Source of the DNA: JADHLJ01 sp038118725
Lineage (GTDB): Bacteria > Pseudomonadota > Alphaproteobacteria > Thalassobaculales > Thalassobaculaceae
Direction of reading: 5' to 3'
Length of the DNA: 64,000 nt
NCBI GenBank assembly: GCA_038118725.1
Contig: JAYOIK010000009.1
Location: 1-64,000, forward strand
A program made the position numbers and the translations under genes. The notes below the pieces were generated by a model. It was not told where the DNA came from and searched no databases. It saw only the letters and a program-made list of their open reading frames with translations. Of the stretch, positions 16,420 through 25,597 are shown one piece after another (position 1 is the first letter of the stretch; every line of letters begins with the position of its first letter).

Positions 16420-17694
16420 ATGAGGATCCCGATGGGCCGGATTCTCGGTGCCTGCGCCATGTTACTGATCATGCTGGCGGTGAACGCGGAAGCGCGCGCG
16501 CAGAACGTTCAGCGCATCGCCGCGGTGGTCAACGACAAGATCATCTCCGTCCGCGACCTAGCCAACCGGACCCAACTCGTGGTCGCGATTTCGAAACTTC
16601 CAAACACCCCGCAAACCCACCGTCGCCTATGGCCCCAAGTCTTGCGCGCGTTAATCGATGAGCAATTGCAGATCCAAGAGGCCGAGCGACTGGGTATCGA
16701 AGTAACCGAACGCGATCTCGGTATCGGCAAGGAGTTGATGGAAAATCGATTTCGAATTCGCAAAGGCAGTTTTGATCAATTTCTAACGGCGAACCGAATC
16801 GATTCCGGATCGGCGGAAAATCAAATCCGCGCGTCGGTCGCCTGGAGCAAACTGGTCAATCGACGTTTCGCAAATCTCGCGGAGGTCAGTGACGAGGAAA
16901 TCGATGAGGTCGTTGAACAGTTCGAACGAAATCTAGGCAAGCCGCAATTCTTCGTCGCCGAGATCCTGCTCCCGGTCGACGACCCCTCGAATGAACGGGA
17001 AACTCGCCAAGAAGCAGATAGGCTTTTGTCGGAAATTCGCGCCGGAGGAAATTTCAACGCCATCGCCCAACAGTTTTCCGCCAGCGCCAGCGCCGCGCGC
17101 GGCGGCGAAATTGGCTGGATTTCTCCGGGACAGATTTCGAGCAAGTTGGAAGAAAGCCTCGCCAACTTGGAACCTGGCGATGTTTCGGAGCCAATACGGA
17201 CGCTGCTCGGCTACCACATCCTGAAACTCGTGAACCGCCGTGTATTGAGTGGGACCGATCCGTTGAAGGCCAAGGTCACCCTAAAACATGTGTTCTTCCC
17301 ACTACCGAAGCAACCGGCGGCGGACGAAGTGCAAGCGCAAGCCAGCATCGCCGAGGCCGTCTCGGCTTCGGTGCAAAACTGTGACGACATGGATGCGCTC
17401 GCCAAGGAGGTGAAGTCGCCGGCCGGAGCGGATCTCGGAACCTTCAATGTCGGCGAACTAGCGCCCGCGATGCGGAACGCGGTTGTAAATTTGCAAGCCG
17501 GAGAGGCGAGCAAACCCGTGCGCCTGCCGACCGGATTGTCGGTCATCATGGTGTGCGCGCGCACCGACCCTCCGAACGACATTCCCGGTCGCGATGAAAT
17601 CAGCCCCCGGCTCCGCGCTCAGAAACTAGAGATCCTGGCGCGCCGCTATCTGCGCGACTTGCGCCGCGATGCGTTCATCGAGACTAGGATCTAG
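16420..17694 (+). CDS. surA: Periplasmic chaperone / peptidyl-prolyl isomerase SurA
   Basis: A periplasmic folding factor for outer-membrane proteins. After a signal peptide (MGRILGACAMLLIMLAV, ending EARAQ) comes a SurA N-terminal domain (VQRIAAVVNDKIISVRDL), then a parvulin domain near the middle (FFVAEILLPV ... GGEIGWISPGQISSKLEESL ... PIRTLLGYHILKL), and a second degenerate parvulin-like part at the C-terminus. Start is uncertain: the frame is open from 16258, and ATG at 16420 or 16432 or GTG at 16378 are all possible; 16420 gives a normal signal peptide. It lies between lptD and pdxA as in many proteobacteria. Confidence 0.9.
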   Translation: MRIPMGRILGACAMLLIMLAVNAEARAQNVQRIAAVVNDKIISVRDLANRTQLVVAISKLPNTPQTHRRLWPQVLRALIDEQLQIQEAERLGIEVTERDLGIGKELMENRFRIRKGSFDQFLTANRIDSGSAENQIRASVAWSKLVNRRFANLAEVSDEEIDEVVEQFERNLGKPQFFVAEILLPVDDPSNERETRQEADRLLSEIRAGGNFNAIAQQFSASASAARGGEIGWISPGQISSKLEESLANLEPGDVSEPIRTLLGYHILKLVNRRVLSGTDPLKAKVTLKHVFFPLPKQPAADEVQAQASIAEAVSASVQNCDDMDALAKEVKSPAGADLGTFNVGELAPAMRNAVVNLQAGEASKPVRLPTGLSVIMVCARTDPPNDIPGRDEISPRLRAQKLEILARRYLRDLRRDAFIETRI

Positions 17695-17699
17695 AGCAG

Positions 17700-18737
17700 G
17701 TGTCCGCCGACGCCACGAAAGCGGCTGCATGCGGTGCGCGAAGTGACATCCCATTGGCGCTGACGCCGGGAGAACCCGCCGGTGTCGGGGCGGAGATCGC
17801 TCTTAAGGCGTGGTCGGATGAACGCACGCCGCTATTCTTCCTGATAGACGATCCGGAGCGTGTTCGCCGAATATCCCGCGATACTGGATTGCGAGTACCG
17901 GTCGCGGAGATTGATCGCCCGGAGCAAGCGGGGCCGGCGACCGCAAAGGGATTGCCTGTACTGGGTTGCGCGGGGCTGTCTGGCGCGCGACCGGGCCAAC
18001 CCGATCCTGGCACCGCGCCGGCGGTCATCAAGGCAATAGAGGACGCCGTCGCGATGGCTGTTTCCGGCGCGGCGTCCGCCGTTGTCACCAATCCGATCCA
18101 AAAGAATACTCTTCATCAAGCCGGTTTTCGCCATCCCGGCCATACCGAGTTTCTAGCCGACCTGGCGAACGGCGCGCGTTCGGTGATGATGCTCGCCTGT
18201 TCCGAACTTCGCGTCGTACCGATTACCATCCACGAGCCACTTCGCCGCGTGCCAGACCTTCTGACCCACGAACTCATCGTGGATACCGCGCGGATAACGG
18301 AGAATGCCCTCAGGGTCGATTTCGGCTTCGAAACGCCCCGCCTCGCCTTCACGGGCTTGAACCCGCATGCGGGCGAAGGTGGCTCGATCGGCGCGGAGGA
18401 CGCGGAGATCATCGCGCCGGCGATCGAGCAACTTCGGTCCGAGGGAATGCGGGTGGAGGGCCCAATGCCCGCCGACAGTATGTTCCACGTCGAATCTCGC
18501 CAGCGCTATGACGCGGCATTGTGCATGTATCACGACCAAGCATTGATACCGATCAAGACACTGGACTTCTGGGGCGGCGTCAACGTGACGATCGGACTAC
18601 CTTTCGTGCGAACCTCGCCGGATCACGGTACCGCGCTGGATCTCGCCGGCACCGGCAAGGCGAGCGAGAAAAGCCTGATCGCCGCGCTTCGCATGGCCCG
18701 AGAAATCGCCCGAAACCGTGAAGTTGCCGCTCCATGA
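17700..18737 (+). CDS. pdxA: 4-hydroxythreonine-4-phosphate dehydrogenase
   Basis: A 345-residue NAD-dependent, metal-binding dehydrogenase of pyridoxal 5'-phosphate biosynthesis. Motifs are typical: PLALTPGEPAGVG at the N-terminus, TNPIQKNTLHQAGFRHPGHTE in two overlapping parts near 125-145, GLNPHAGEGG near 220 and MYHDQALIPIKTL near 280 with the metal-binding His. Downstream are FVRTSPDHGTALD and the Lys-rich C-terminal helix. It starts with GTG 5 bases after surA and its stop overlaps the start of rsmA in an ATGA, so the two are translationally coupled. Confidence 0.94.
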   Translation: MSADATKAAACGARSDIPLALTPGEPAGVGAEIALKAWSDERTPLFFLIDDPERVRRISRDTGLRVPVAEIDRPEQAGPATAKGLPVLGCAGLSGARPGQPDPGTAPAVIKAIEDAVAMAVSGAASAVVTNPIQKNTLHQAGFRHPGHTEFLADLANGARSVMMLACSELRVVPITIHEPLRRVPDLLTHELIVDTARITENALRVDFGFETPRLAFTGLNPHAGEGGSIGAEDAEIIAPAIEQLRSEGMRVEGPMPADSMFHVESRQRYDAALCMYHDQALIPIKTLDFWGGVNVTIGLPFVRTSPDHGTALDLAGTGKASEKSLIAALRMAREIARNREVAAP

Positions 18738-19582
18738 CGACCGATAGCGTCGAGCAAAGGGTCCTCGCCCTACCGCCGCTGCGCCAGGTCATCGCCGAAA
18801 GCCGACTTTCGGCGCGTAAGGCCTTGGCGCAAAATTTCCTTCTCGATCTCAACCTGACCCGAAAGATCGCGCGAACCGCCGGCGCGATCCGCGAGGGAAC
18901 GACGATCGAAATCGGCCCCGGCCCGGGAGGCCTGACCCGCGCGCTGCTCATCGAGGGCGCGCGGCATGTGATTGCCGTCGAACGGGACGCTCGCGCGATC
19001 GGAGCCCTGGAGGACTTGCGCGCGATCGCCGAGGGCCGATTGAAGGTAATCGAGGGCGACGCGTTGAAACTGGACGTGCCGTCCTTGGGCGAGACCCCGC
19101 GTCGTCTGGTCGCGAACCTGCCCTATAATATCGCGACGCGCCTGATCATTGACTGGTTGCGACATCGCCACGCCTTCGAAAGCATCACCGTCATGGTTCA
19201 GAAGGAGGTGGCGCTTCGGCTTTGCGCCCGGGCTGGTGACGCGGATTACGGACGATTGTCGATCATCACCGGGTGGTTGGCCAACGCGACCATCGCCTTC
19301 GAGGTTCCAGCCAGCGCCTTTACCCCGCCGCCAAAGGTTACCTCCGCCCTGGTGAAGATCACGCCGCGCGCCGAACCTTTGTATCCCGCGGATCGCCCGG
19401 TCTTGGAGCAAGTCACCGCCGCGGCCTTCGGCCAGAGACGCAAGATGCTTCGAGCAAGCCTGAAGGGACTCGGTGGGGAGGCATTGCTTCGGGCCGCCGA
19501 TATCGACCCGACGGCGCGCCCCGAAACTCTCGATATCGAGGCCTTTTGCCGCCTATCCCGGGTCTATGCCGAGCGCGGATGA
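18734..19582 (+). CDS. rsmA: 16S rRNA dimethyladenosine transferase
   Basis: A 282-residue SAM-dependent methyltransferase that dimethylates two adjacent adenines near the 3' end of 16S rRNA (KsgA). Motifs: KALAQNFLLD (about 30-39), the SAM loop EIGPGPGGLTRALL (about 57-70), the acidic EGDALKLD and the catalytic NLPYNIAT (about 125-132). The C-terminal small helical domain is present. It overlaps pdxA by 4 bases, and its stop codon abuts the gmk stop on the opposite strand with no bases between, so no dedicated terminator fits there. Confidence 0.95.
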   Translation: MTTDSVEQRVLALPPLRQVIAESRLSARKALAQNFLLDLNLTRKIARTAGAIREGTTIEIGPGPGGLTRALLIEGARHVIAVERDARAIGALEDLRAIAEGRLKVIEGDALKLDVPSLGETPRRLVANLPYNIATRLIIDWLRHRHAFESITVMVQKEVALRLCARAGDADYGRLSIITGWLANATIAFEVPASAFTPPPKVTSALVKITPRAEPLYPADRPVLEQVTAAAFGQRRKMLRASLKGLGGEALLRAADIDPTARPETLDIEAFCRLSRVYAERG

Positions 19583-20227
19583 CTACTGCTTTTCCCTCAA
19601 TCTCTTGACGAAATCCGTCAACCCGACCTGGCGCTCCCGGCGCAACCGCTCGGATGTCAAGATCGAACGGACCTTTTCAACGCTTTCGTCGAGATTATCG
19701 TTCACGATGATGTAGTCGTACTCGGGATAATGGCTGATCTCGTCCATGGTCCTAGCCATGCGACTGGCAACCACATGTTCCGGATCCTGGTTCCGAGCGC
19801 GAAGGCGCCGCTCCAACTCGGCGGTGGACGGGGGCAGGATGAACACCTGAACGAGGTCGCTCCGGGCGCTCTCCGCAAGTTGCTGGGTGCCTTGCCAGTC
19901 AATATCGAAAAGGATGTCCTGACCGCGCCGCAGAGCCGCTTCGATCGGCTCTCTAGGCGAGCCGTAGTAGTGATCGAAAACCTTCGCGTGCTCCAGCAAC
20001 TCATCCGCGTCGATCATCTCTCGGAACTTGCCAGGGTCGACGAAGAAGTAGTCGATGCCATGGGATTCCCCCGGACGGCGAGGACGCGTCGTGGCGGAAA
20101 CCGACATCTCCAATCCCTTGTCGGCTTTAAGCAGTCGGCGCGAGATACTGGTCTTACCCGCGCCCGACGGCGAGGACAGCACCAACATCAAACCGCGCCG
20201 ATGGATATCGATTTCCCCCACCTTCAA
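19583..20227 (-). CDS. gmk: Guanylate kinase
   Basis: A 214-residue nucleoside monophosphate kinase that makes GDP from GMP. The P-loop SPSGAGKTS is at about residues 19-27, the GMP-binding segment has SVSATTRPRRPGE, and DIDWQGTQQL and a lid region follow. Length is normal. It lies 3 bases downstream of the yicC-like gene on the same strand, a common bacterial pairing, and is convergent with rsmA. Confidence 0.95.
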   Translation of the reverse strand: MKVGEIDIHRRGLMLVLSSPSGAGKTSISRRLLKADKGLEMSVSATTRPRRPGESHGIDYFFVDPGKFREMIDADELLEHAKVFDHYYGSPREPIEAALRRGQDILFDIDWQGTQQLAESARSDLVQVFILPPSTAELERRLRARNQDPEHVVASRMARTMDEISHYPEYDYIIVNDNLDESVEKVRSILTSERLRRERQVGLTDFVKRLREKQ

Positions 20228-20230
20228 CCC

Positions 20231-21145
20231 CTATTCGACATTTTGAACTTGTTCGCGGAATTGCTCGATCACGGTCTTCAATTCCAAGCCGATCGCGGTT
20301 AAGGCGAGATCCGCCGATTTGGAACAGATCGTATTCGCCTCCCGGTTCAGCTCCTGACATAGGAAGTCCAAACGGCGACCCACGGGAGCGCTCGACGCCA
20401 ACAGATCTCGGCATGCCTCGATATGAGACGCCAACCGCTCGATCTCCTCTCGGACGTCGGCCTTTGTGGCGATCAGCACCAGTTCCTGGGCCAAGCGGTC
20501 CTCGGCGACCGGCGGCGAGGCGTTCAACAACTCCTTCAGTTGTTCCGAGAGCCGCGAGCGCAACACATCCACTTGCGCGACCGCGCGTTCGCGGGATTTC
20601 GCGAGAAGCATCTCTAGAGACGACAGCTGGTCTTCCAGAACCGCATGCAAGCGGCGGCCTTCCTCGGCGCGCATGGCAACCAACTGTTCGATCGCGGCCG
20701 ACAGCCCACGCATCGCGGTGGTGTCCAGAGCTGCCCGCTCATCGCTGTCCAACGTCTCCGCCTCGCCGTCTTCGACCATGCCTCGGATGGTCAAAAGAAC
20801 GTCTAGACGAGGAGGTGACGGGAACACCGTCCCCTCGGCTTCCAATTCCTCCTGGAGCCGCATGACGTTACTGAGCAGTTCACGGTTAATTCCCGGTGTC
20901 GACCGGGCTTCTCGGCACTGCATGGAGAGCTGCGCCGAAACCGACCCTCTGGCGAGACGCGCGCCCAACATCTTGCGCGCTTGGGTATCCAGTGCCTCGG
21001 AACCGCTCGGGACCCGGCACCGAATGTCCAACCCCTTGGCGTTGACGGACTTTAACTCCCAGCCCCAGGACCATGTCTGCCCCAAACGATCGACGATGAA
21101 GGCCTCATCGACGCGCGCGTATCCGGTCATGCTGAGAACGGTCAC
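20231..21145 (-). CDS. yicC: YicC-family endoribonuclease
   Basis: A 304-residue protein of the YicC/YloC family. The family N-terminal signature SMTGYARVDEAF (about residues 5-16), then WELKSVNAKGLDIRCRVP, is intact, and the C-terminal DUF1732 part has RLDFLCQELNREANTICSKS and ends EQFREQVQNVE. Family members are endoribonucleases linked to small-RNA turnover and stress. It pairs with gmk downstream. In the usual alphaproteobacterial order mltG lies directly upstream; here a plus-strand SDR gene lies between them. Confidence 0.92.
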   Translation of the reverse strand: MTVLSMTGYARVDEAFIVDRLGQTWSWGWELKSVNAKGLDIRCRVPSGSEALDTQARKMLGARLARGSVSAQLSMQCREARSTPGINRELLSNVMRLQEELEAEGTVFPSPPRLDVLLTIRGMVEDGEAETLDSDERAALDTTAMRGLSAAIEQLVAMRAEEGRRLHAVLEDQLSSLEMLLAKSRERAVAQVDVLRSRLSEQLKELLNASPPVAEDRLAQELVLIATKADVREEIERLASHIEACRDLLASSAPVGRRLDFLCQELNREANTICSKSADLALTAIGLELKTVIEQFREQVQNVE

Positions 21146-21225
21146 TGAAAACCAACATTTTGAATGGTGGAACGAGTAGGCTCACTATATCTGGTGTATT
21201 GATCGTCAACAACCCGGAGGACGCG

Positions 21226-22032
21226 TTGCAAGATCCAATATCGATATTGATCACCGGCGCGTCGAGCGGGATAGGCGCCGCGCTCGCCGAGGCCTACGCG
21301 GCTTCCGACGTCACCCTGTTTCTGGGCGGGCGAGACGAGGCAAGGCTGTTCGAAGTCGGCGCGATCTGCCGCGCGCGTGGTGCCACCGTCCGTGAAAAAT
21401 CCGTCGACGTGACCGACGCCGCATCAATGGCCGCCTGGATCGCCGACTGCGACGCCGAGGTCCCTCTTGACCTGGTCATCGCCAATGCCGGCATCTCGAT
21501 GGGAACGGGCCCGGTTCAATCCTCGGAATTCGGCGCGCGGACCCGCACGCTATTCGCCGTGAATGTCGATGGAACGCTAAACACGATCCTGCCGGTCTTG
21601 CCGCTGATGCGATCTCGTGGTCGAGGCCAAATCGCGTTGATGAGTTCCATGGCCGGTTTTCGAGGCCTGGCCGGCGCCTCTGCCTATTGCGCGACCAAGG
21701 CGGCGACACGGGTTCTTGGCGAAGGTTTGCGGAGCACCCTGGCCGGTTCTGGGGTGGATATATCGGTTATCTGCCCCGGATATGTGCGCACTCCCATGAC
21801 CGACGTGAACACTTTTCCGATGCCGTTCCTGATGTCCGTGGAAAAGGCGGCGCGTATCATCCAAAAAGGGCTGGCGAAGAATTGTTCACGCATTGCTTTC
21901 CCGTGGCGCATGTACGCGGTTCTTTGGACATTCCAACTTCTTCCGGTCCGATTGACGGACGCAATCGTCGCGCGTTTGCCTAGAAAGGATGCCGACACGA
22001 GCCCCAACACGCTCTCCCCGCCATCACCTTGA
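21226..22032 (+). CDS. Short-chain dehydrogenase/reductase, membrane-associated type
   Basis: A 268-residue NAD(P)-dependent SDR. It has the cofactor loop TGASSGIG (about residues 9-16), NAG in VIANAGIS (about 89-96), catalytic Ser in MSSMAG and the Tyr/Lys of YCATKAA. The C-terminal 40 residues (FPWRMYAVLWTFQLLPVRL) are hydrophobic and basic and may touch the membrane. The TTG at 21226 is preferred as start because GGAGG lies at 21216-21220 with a 5-base gap; an ATG at 21160 lacks such a site. It overlaps the 3' end of mltG by 9 bases on the opposite strand. Substrate unknown. Confidence 0.85.
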   Translation: MQDPISILITGASSGIGAALAEAYAASDVTLFLGGRDEARLFEVGAICRARGATVREKSVDVTDAASMAAWIADCDAEVPLDLVIANAGISMGTGPVQSSEFGARTRTLFAVNVDGTLNTILPVLPLMRSRGRGQIALMSSMAGFRGLAGASAYCATKAATRVLGEGLRSTLAGSGVDISVICPGYVRTPMTDVNTFPMPFLMSVEKAARIIQKGLAKNCSRIAFPWRMYAVLWTFQLLPVRLTDAIVARLPRKDADTSPNTLSPPSP

Positions 22033-23001
22033 CTGATTCCGCTTGAAGCGCCGCCACTTCGCGACATTGCGGTTATGTTCCTTCAAGGTTTTAGCGAAGG
22101 CATGACCACCGGTTCCGTCGGCCACGAAATAGAGAAAATCTGTCTTCGTCGGATTGAGCGCGGCCCGGATCGAGGACGCTCCGGGATTGCATATCGGCCC
22201 CGCCGGCAATCCCTTGATGATATAGGTGTTGTAGGGGTGTTGCGCGCCCAGATCCGCGCGGGTCAGCGCTCGTCCCAATCCTTGCGGCGCGATTCCATAG
22301 GCCACCGTCGGGTCGGACTGCAAACGCATGCCACGCCTCAATCGGTTTATGAAAACACCCGCGATGATACCGCGCTCCTCGTCAATACCCGTTTCCCGTT
22401 CGATCACGGACGCCAGGATCAGCGCGTCCCGCGCGGTCTTGAGGGGGAGGTTCGGCGCGCGCGTGAGCCAAAGCTCCGCCAGTAACTCGGACATACCATC
22501 CGTCATGCGGGCTAGAAGCGCGTCCCGTTCATCGCCATAGGAATAGTGATAGGTCTCCGGAAGCAGCGAGCCTTCCTCCGGCAACGTTGAGATCTCTCCC
22601 ATGAGGCCTTCGCTCGCGCGCAATTTTTCCAAGACCATCGACACGCTCAACCCTTCCGGCAATGTCAGCCGCCGGATCTCCGTCTTTCCACTCTTCAGGA
22701 TCGCCATGACATCGCGAGGACTGGCCCCCGAGGGGAACCGATACTCCCCCGCCTTCAGATTTCGAGCCTCGCCGGAAAACTTCGCGCCCAGCGCGAAGAC
22801 CTCGGCATGCTGGATCACGCCGTTCGAGACCAATGTGTTGGAAATCCGTTCCAAACCGGAACCGGTGGGTATGACAACGACCCTCGGGCTCGTTAGAGGG
22901 CCGGGCCGAGTAAACTCCGCGTATCCCCAAACCGCCGCGCCGACGACCGTGATCACCGCCGCGAGGGCCAAATACGCTACAACGAGGAGCAAGCGCCCCA
23001 T
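22024..23001 (-). CDS. mltG: Endolytic murein transglycosylase
   Basis: A 325-residue inner-membrane protein with one N-terminal helix (RLLLVVAYLALAAVITVVG) and a periplasmic YceG domain that cuts glycan strands internally and sets their length. The catalytic Glu lies in ILASVIERETG, followed by GVFINRLRRGMRLQSDPTVAYG and the C-terminal NPGASSIRAALNPTKTDFLYFVADG segment, all typical. The ATG at 23001 is chosen because it starts directly at the membrane helix and lies 7 bases after the fabF stop; the longer frame overlaps fabF. It ends a fabD-fabG-acpP-fabF-mltG series. Confidence 0.93.
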   Translation of the reverse strand: MGRLLLVVAYLALAAVITVVGAAVWGYAEFTRPGPLTSPRVVVIPTGSGLERISNTLVSNGVIQHAEVFALGAKFSGEARNLKAGEYRFPSGASPRDVMAILKSGKTEIRRLTLPEGLSVSMVLEKLRASEGLMGEISTLPEEGSLLPETYHYSYGDERDALLARMTDGMSELLAELWLTRAPNLPLKTARDALILASVIERETGIDEERGIIAGVFINRLRRGMRLQSDPTVAYGIAPQGLGRALTRADLGAQHPYNTYIIKGLPAGPICNPGASSIRAALNPTKTDFLYFVADGTGGHAFAKTLKEHNRNVAKWRRFKRNQSR

Positions 23002-23008
23002 TAGGGCA

Positions 23009-24277
23009 TCACTCGGGGCGAACGAAAACCAAGGAAGCGTTGGTTCCGCCAAACCCGAAGGAATTGGAAAGGACGGCGTTAATGTTTCGCTGCTTAGCCT
23101 GGTGAGGAACCAAGTCAACGCCCTCGCATCCCTCCGATGGGTTGTCAAGGTTCAGGGTCGGCGGGGCGACACCGTCACGCATGGCTAGGATGGAGAAAAT
23201 CGCTTCAACACTTCCGGCCGCGCCGAGAAGGTGACCGATCGCCGATTTCGTCGACGACATGGACATCGTATCCAAGGCGGCGCCAAACAGCCGACGAACC
23301 GCACCGAGCTCGATCATGTCGCCGAGTGGCGTCGAGGTTCCATGGGCGTTTACATAGTCGATCTGCTCCGGGTTCAACCCAGCCCGGCGCAAGGCGTTGC
23401 CCATGGCCCGAAACGCGCCGTCACCATCATCCGCCGGCGCGGTGATATGGTGCGCGTCGCCGGACATGCCATAGCCGACGATCTCGGCGAGGATCTTCGC
23501 CCCTCGCTTTTTCGCGTGCTCGTATTCCTCGACGACGACGACGCCCGAGCCCTCGCCCATGACGAAGCCGTCCCGGTCTCGATCCCATGGTCTGGAAGCG
23601 GTTTCCGGTGAGTCGTTAAACGAGGTGGAGAGCGCCCGAGCGGCCGCGAAGCCACCAAACCCCAAACGATTGACCGCCGCCTCGGCTCCCCCGGCGATCA
23701 TGACATCCGCGTCGTCGAGCATCACAAGACGAGCGGCGTCGCCAATGGCATGCGCGCCGGTCGAGCACGCCGTCACGACGGAATGGTTCGGCCCCTTGAA
23801 GCCAAACCGGATCGACACTTGCCCCGAGATCAGATTGATCAAGGCCGCGGGGATGAAGAACGGCGAAATCCGCCGCGGACCGTTCTCGTGCAACTTAACG
23901 CTGTGGTCATAGATTTGCTGGAGCCCGCCAATGCCGGATCCGATCATTACGCCGGTCCGATTGCGTTCCTCATCGGTTTGCGGAACCCATCCGGAATCTT
24001 CCACCGCCTGCGCCGCCGCCGTCATGCCGAGCAAGATGAAGCGATCGATCTTGCGCTGTTCCTTCGGCTCGACCCAATCCTCGGCCGTGAACAGCCCCTC
24101 GCTCGTTGGCCCATTCGGCACCACGCCGGCGATCTTGGCCGGCAAATCGGAAACATCGAATTCCTCGATGGCGCGAATACCCGAACGACCGCCGAGCAAA
24201 CGCTCCCAGTTTTCCTCAATTCCAATACCAAGCGGGGTAACGAGGCCCATCCCCGTGATGACAGCACGTCTCATCAA
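23009..24277 (-). CDS. fabF: Beta-ketoacyl-ACP synthase II
   Basis: A 422-residue condensing enzyme of type II fatty-acid synthesis. The nucleophilic Cys171 sits in VVTACSTGAHA, and the two catalytic histidines in NAHGTSTPLGD and KSAIGHLLGAAG. The C-terminal NSFGFGGTNASLVF is intact. FabF elongates acyl-ACP with malonyl-ACP. It follows acpP by 80 bases on the same strand, the standard pairing, and is followed tightly by mltG. Confidence 0.96.
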   Translation of the reverse strand: MMRRAVITGMGLVTPLGIGIEENWERLLGGRSGIRAIEEFDVSDLPAKIAGVVPNGPTSEGLFTAEDWVEPKEQRKIDRFILLGMTAAAQAVEDSGWVPQTDEERNRTGVMIGSGIGGLQQIYDHSVKLHENGPRRISPFFIPAALINLISGQVSIRFGFKGPNHSVVTACSTGAHAIGDAARLVMLDDADVMIAGGAEAAVNRLGFGGFAAARALSTSFNDSPETASRPWDRDRDGFVMGEGSGVVVVEEYEHAKKRGAKILAEIVGYGMSGDAHHITAPADDGDGAFRAMGNALRRAGLNPEQIDYVNAHGTSTPLGDMIELGAVRRLFGAALDTMSMSSTKSAIGHLLGAAGSVEAIFSILAMRDGVAPPTLNLDNPSEGCEGVDLVPHQAKQRNINAVLSNSFGFGGTNASLVFVRPE

Positions 24278-24357
24278 GGTTCACCAAGATTGAAAACGAC
24301 ATTCATGGAAGCGGTCCCCGCCTTGACGAGCGCGAGGCGGGGTATGTTCTAGCGAAC

Positions 24358-24591
24358 TTATCCCGCGCTTTCGATGAAGGAAATCGCGTCCTTCACGGTC
24401 ACGATCTTCTCGGCGGCGTCATCGGGAATTTCACAACCGAACTCTTCCTCGAACGCCATCACGAGTTCGACGGTGTCCAAGCTATCCGCGCCGAGATCGT
24501 CAATGAAGCTGGCGGTTTCGGTGACCTTGGCGGCATCAACGCCCAGATGCTCACACACAATGGCTTTAACTTTATCGGCGACTTCGCTCAT
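24358..24591 (-). CDS. acpP: Acyl carrier protein
   Basis: A 77-residue acidic protein that carries growing acyl chains on a phosphopantetheine arm. The attachment Ser37 is in LGADSLDTVELVMAFEEEF, the classic motif. It acts with FabD, FabG and FabF encoded on either side. The 243-bp gap upstream (24592-24834) likely holds its own promoter, which fits the high expression usual for ACP; no gene was seen there. Confidence 0.97.
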   Translation of the reverse strand: MSEVADKVKAIVCEHLGVDAAKVTETASFIDDLGADSLDTVELVMAFEEEFGCEIPDDAAEKIVTVKDAISFIESAG

Positions 24592-24834
24592 GGTGGTTTT
24601 CCCTGACTTTCGAATTTGGTTTGCTCTGGCGTGTTGCCTCTAACCGAGGTCGACCCGCTTGACCTTACACACTGTTATCTCGCCGCACGTCGCCCGTTCC
24701 CGACATCGTACCGCGTCTTGGGGGCGGGCGAATAGCACACTTTATCCTGATTCGCCAGTGTCGCCCATAGCCGTTCTCGTCAACCCGCGCCGCCGGTGTC
24801 CACGCGAGGATGTCGCGGGCCGGATACATTCGGA

Positions 24835-25575
24835 TCAGATCATGGCCATCCCGCCGTTAACGTGCAGTGTCGCGCCGGTGACATAGGACGCCTCCTTCGA
24901 CGCGAGATAGGTCACCGCCGAGGCGATATCCTCCGGCGCGCCAAGACGACCCGCGGGTATTCCCGAGAGCAGTTTTTCTCGCTGATCGTCTCCCAGCACG
25001 TCGGTCATGGCGGTCTGGATAAATCCGGGAGCCACCACGTTCACCGTGATCCCGCGATTCGCGACTTCCGCCGCCAGCGCCTTGGAGAACCCGACCATTC
25101 CGGCCTTGGACGCCGCGTAATTCGCCTGACCGGGATTACCGGTGGCGCCGACAATCGATGAAATCCCGACGATCCGCCCCCAGCGGCGCTTCATCATGCC
25201 CCGCAGCAGGGCACGAGAGAGTCGAAAACCGGATCCAAGATTGACCGCGATGACCTGCTCCCAGTCTTCGTCCTTCATGCGCAACAGCAATCCGTCCCTG
25301 GTGACACCCGCGTTGTTGACGAGAATATCGATTCCGCCATCGGCGATCTTCTCCGCCTCGTTCGCCAAATTGACGACCGAGTCGGCGTCTCCTAGGTTCG
25401 CGGTCAGCACGTGTGTCCGCCCGCCGAGCGACGATGCCAGTTCCTCGAGCGCTTCGGCGCGGGTTCCGGAAATCACCACTTCGGCGCCCCTGGCATGCAA
25501 TCGTCGCGCGATCGCGCCGCCGATGCCGCCGCTCGCGCCGGTCACAAGAGCGGATTTTCCTTCGAGGCTAAACAT
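24835..25575 (-). CDS. fabG: 3-oxoacyl-ACP reductase
   Basis: A 246-residue NADPH-dependent SDR that reduces 3-oxoacyl-ACP. Motifs: TGASGGIG (12-19), NNAGVTRDGLLLRM, GRIVGISSIVG (catalytic Ser) and NYAASKAGMVGF (Tyr and Lys), plus the FabG-type C-terminus GATLHVNGGMAMI. The ATG at 25575 is chosen for its strong GGGAGGAAAG site just upstream; the frame continues to 25674 but the extra residues are not family-like. It lies 22 bases after fabD. Confidence 0.95.
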   Translation of the reverse strand: MFSLEGKSALVTGASGGIGGAIARRLHARGAEVVISGTRAEALEELASSLGGRTHVLTANLGDADSVVNLANEAEKIADGGIDILVNNAGVTRDGLLLRMKDEDWEQVIAVNLGSGFRLSRALLRGMMKRRWGRIVGISSIVGATGNPGQANYAASKAGMVGFSKALAAEVANRGITVNVVAPGFIQTAMTDVLGDDQREKLLSGIPAGRLGAPEDIASAVTYLASKEASYVTGATLHVNGGMAMI

Positions 25576-25597
25576 TATCTTTCCTCCCTCGGCTCCA

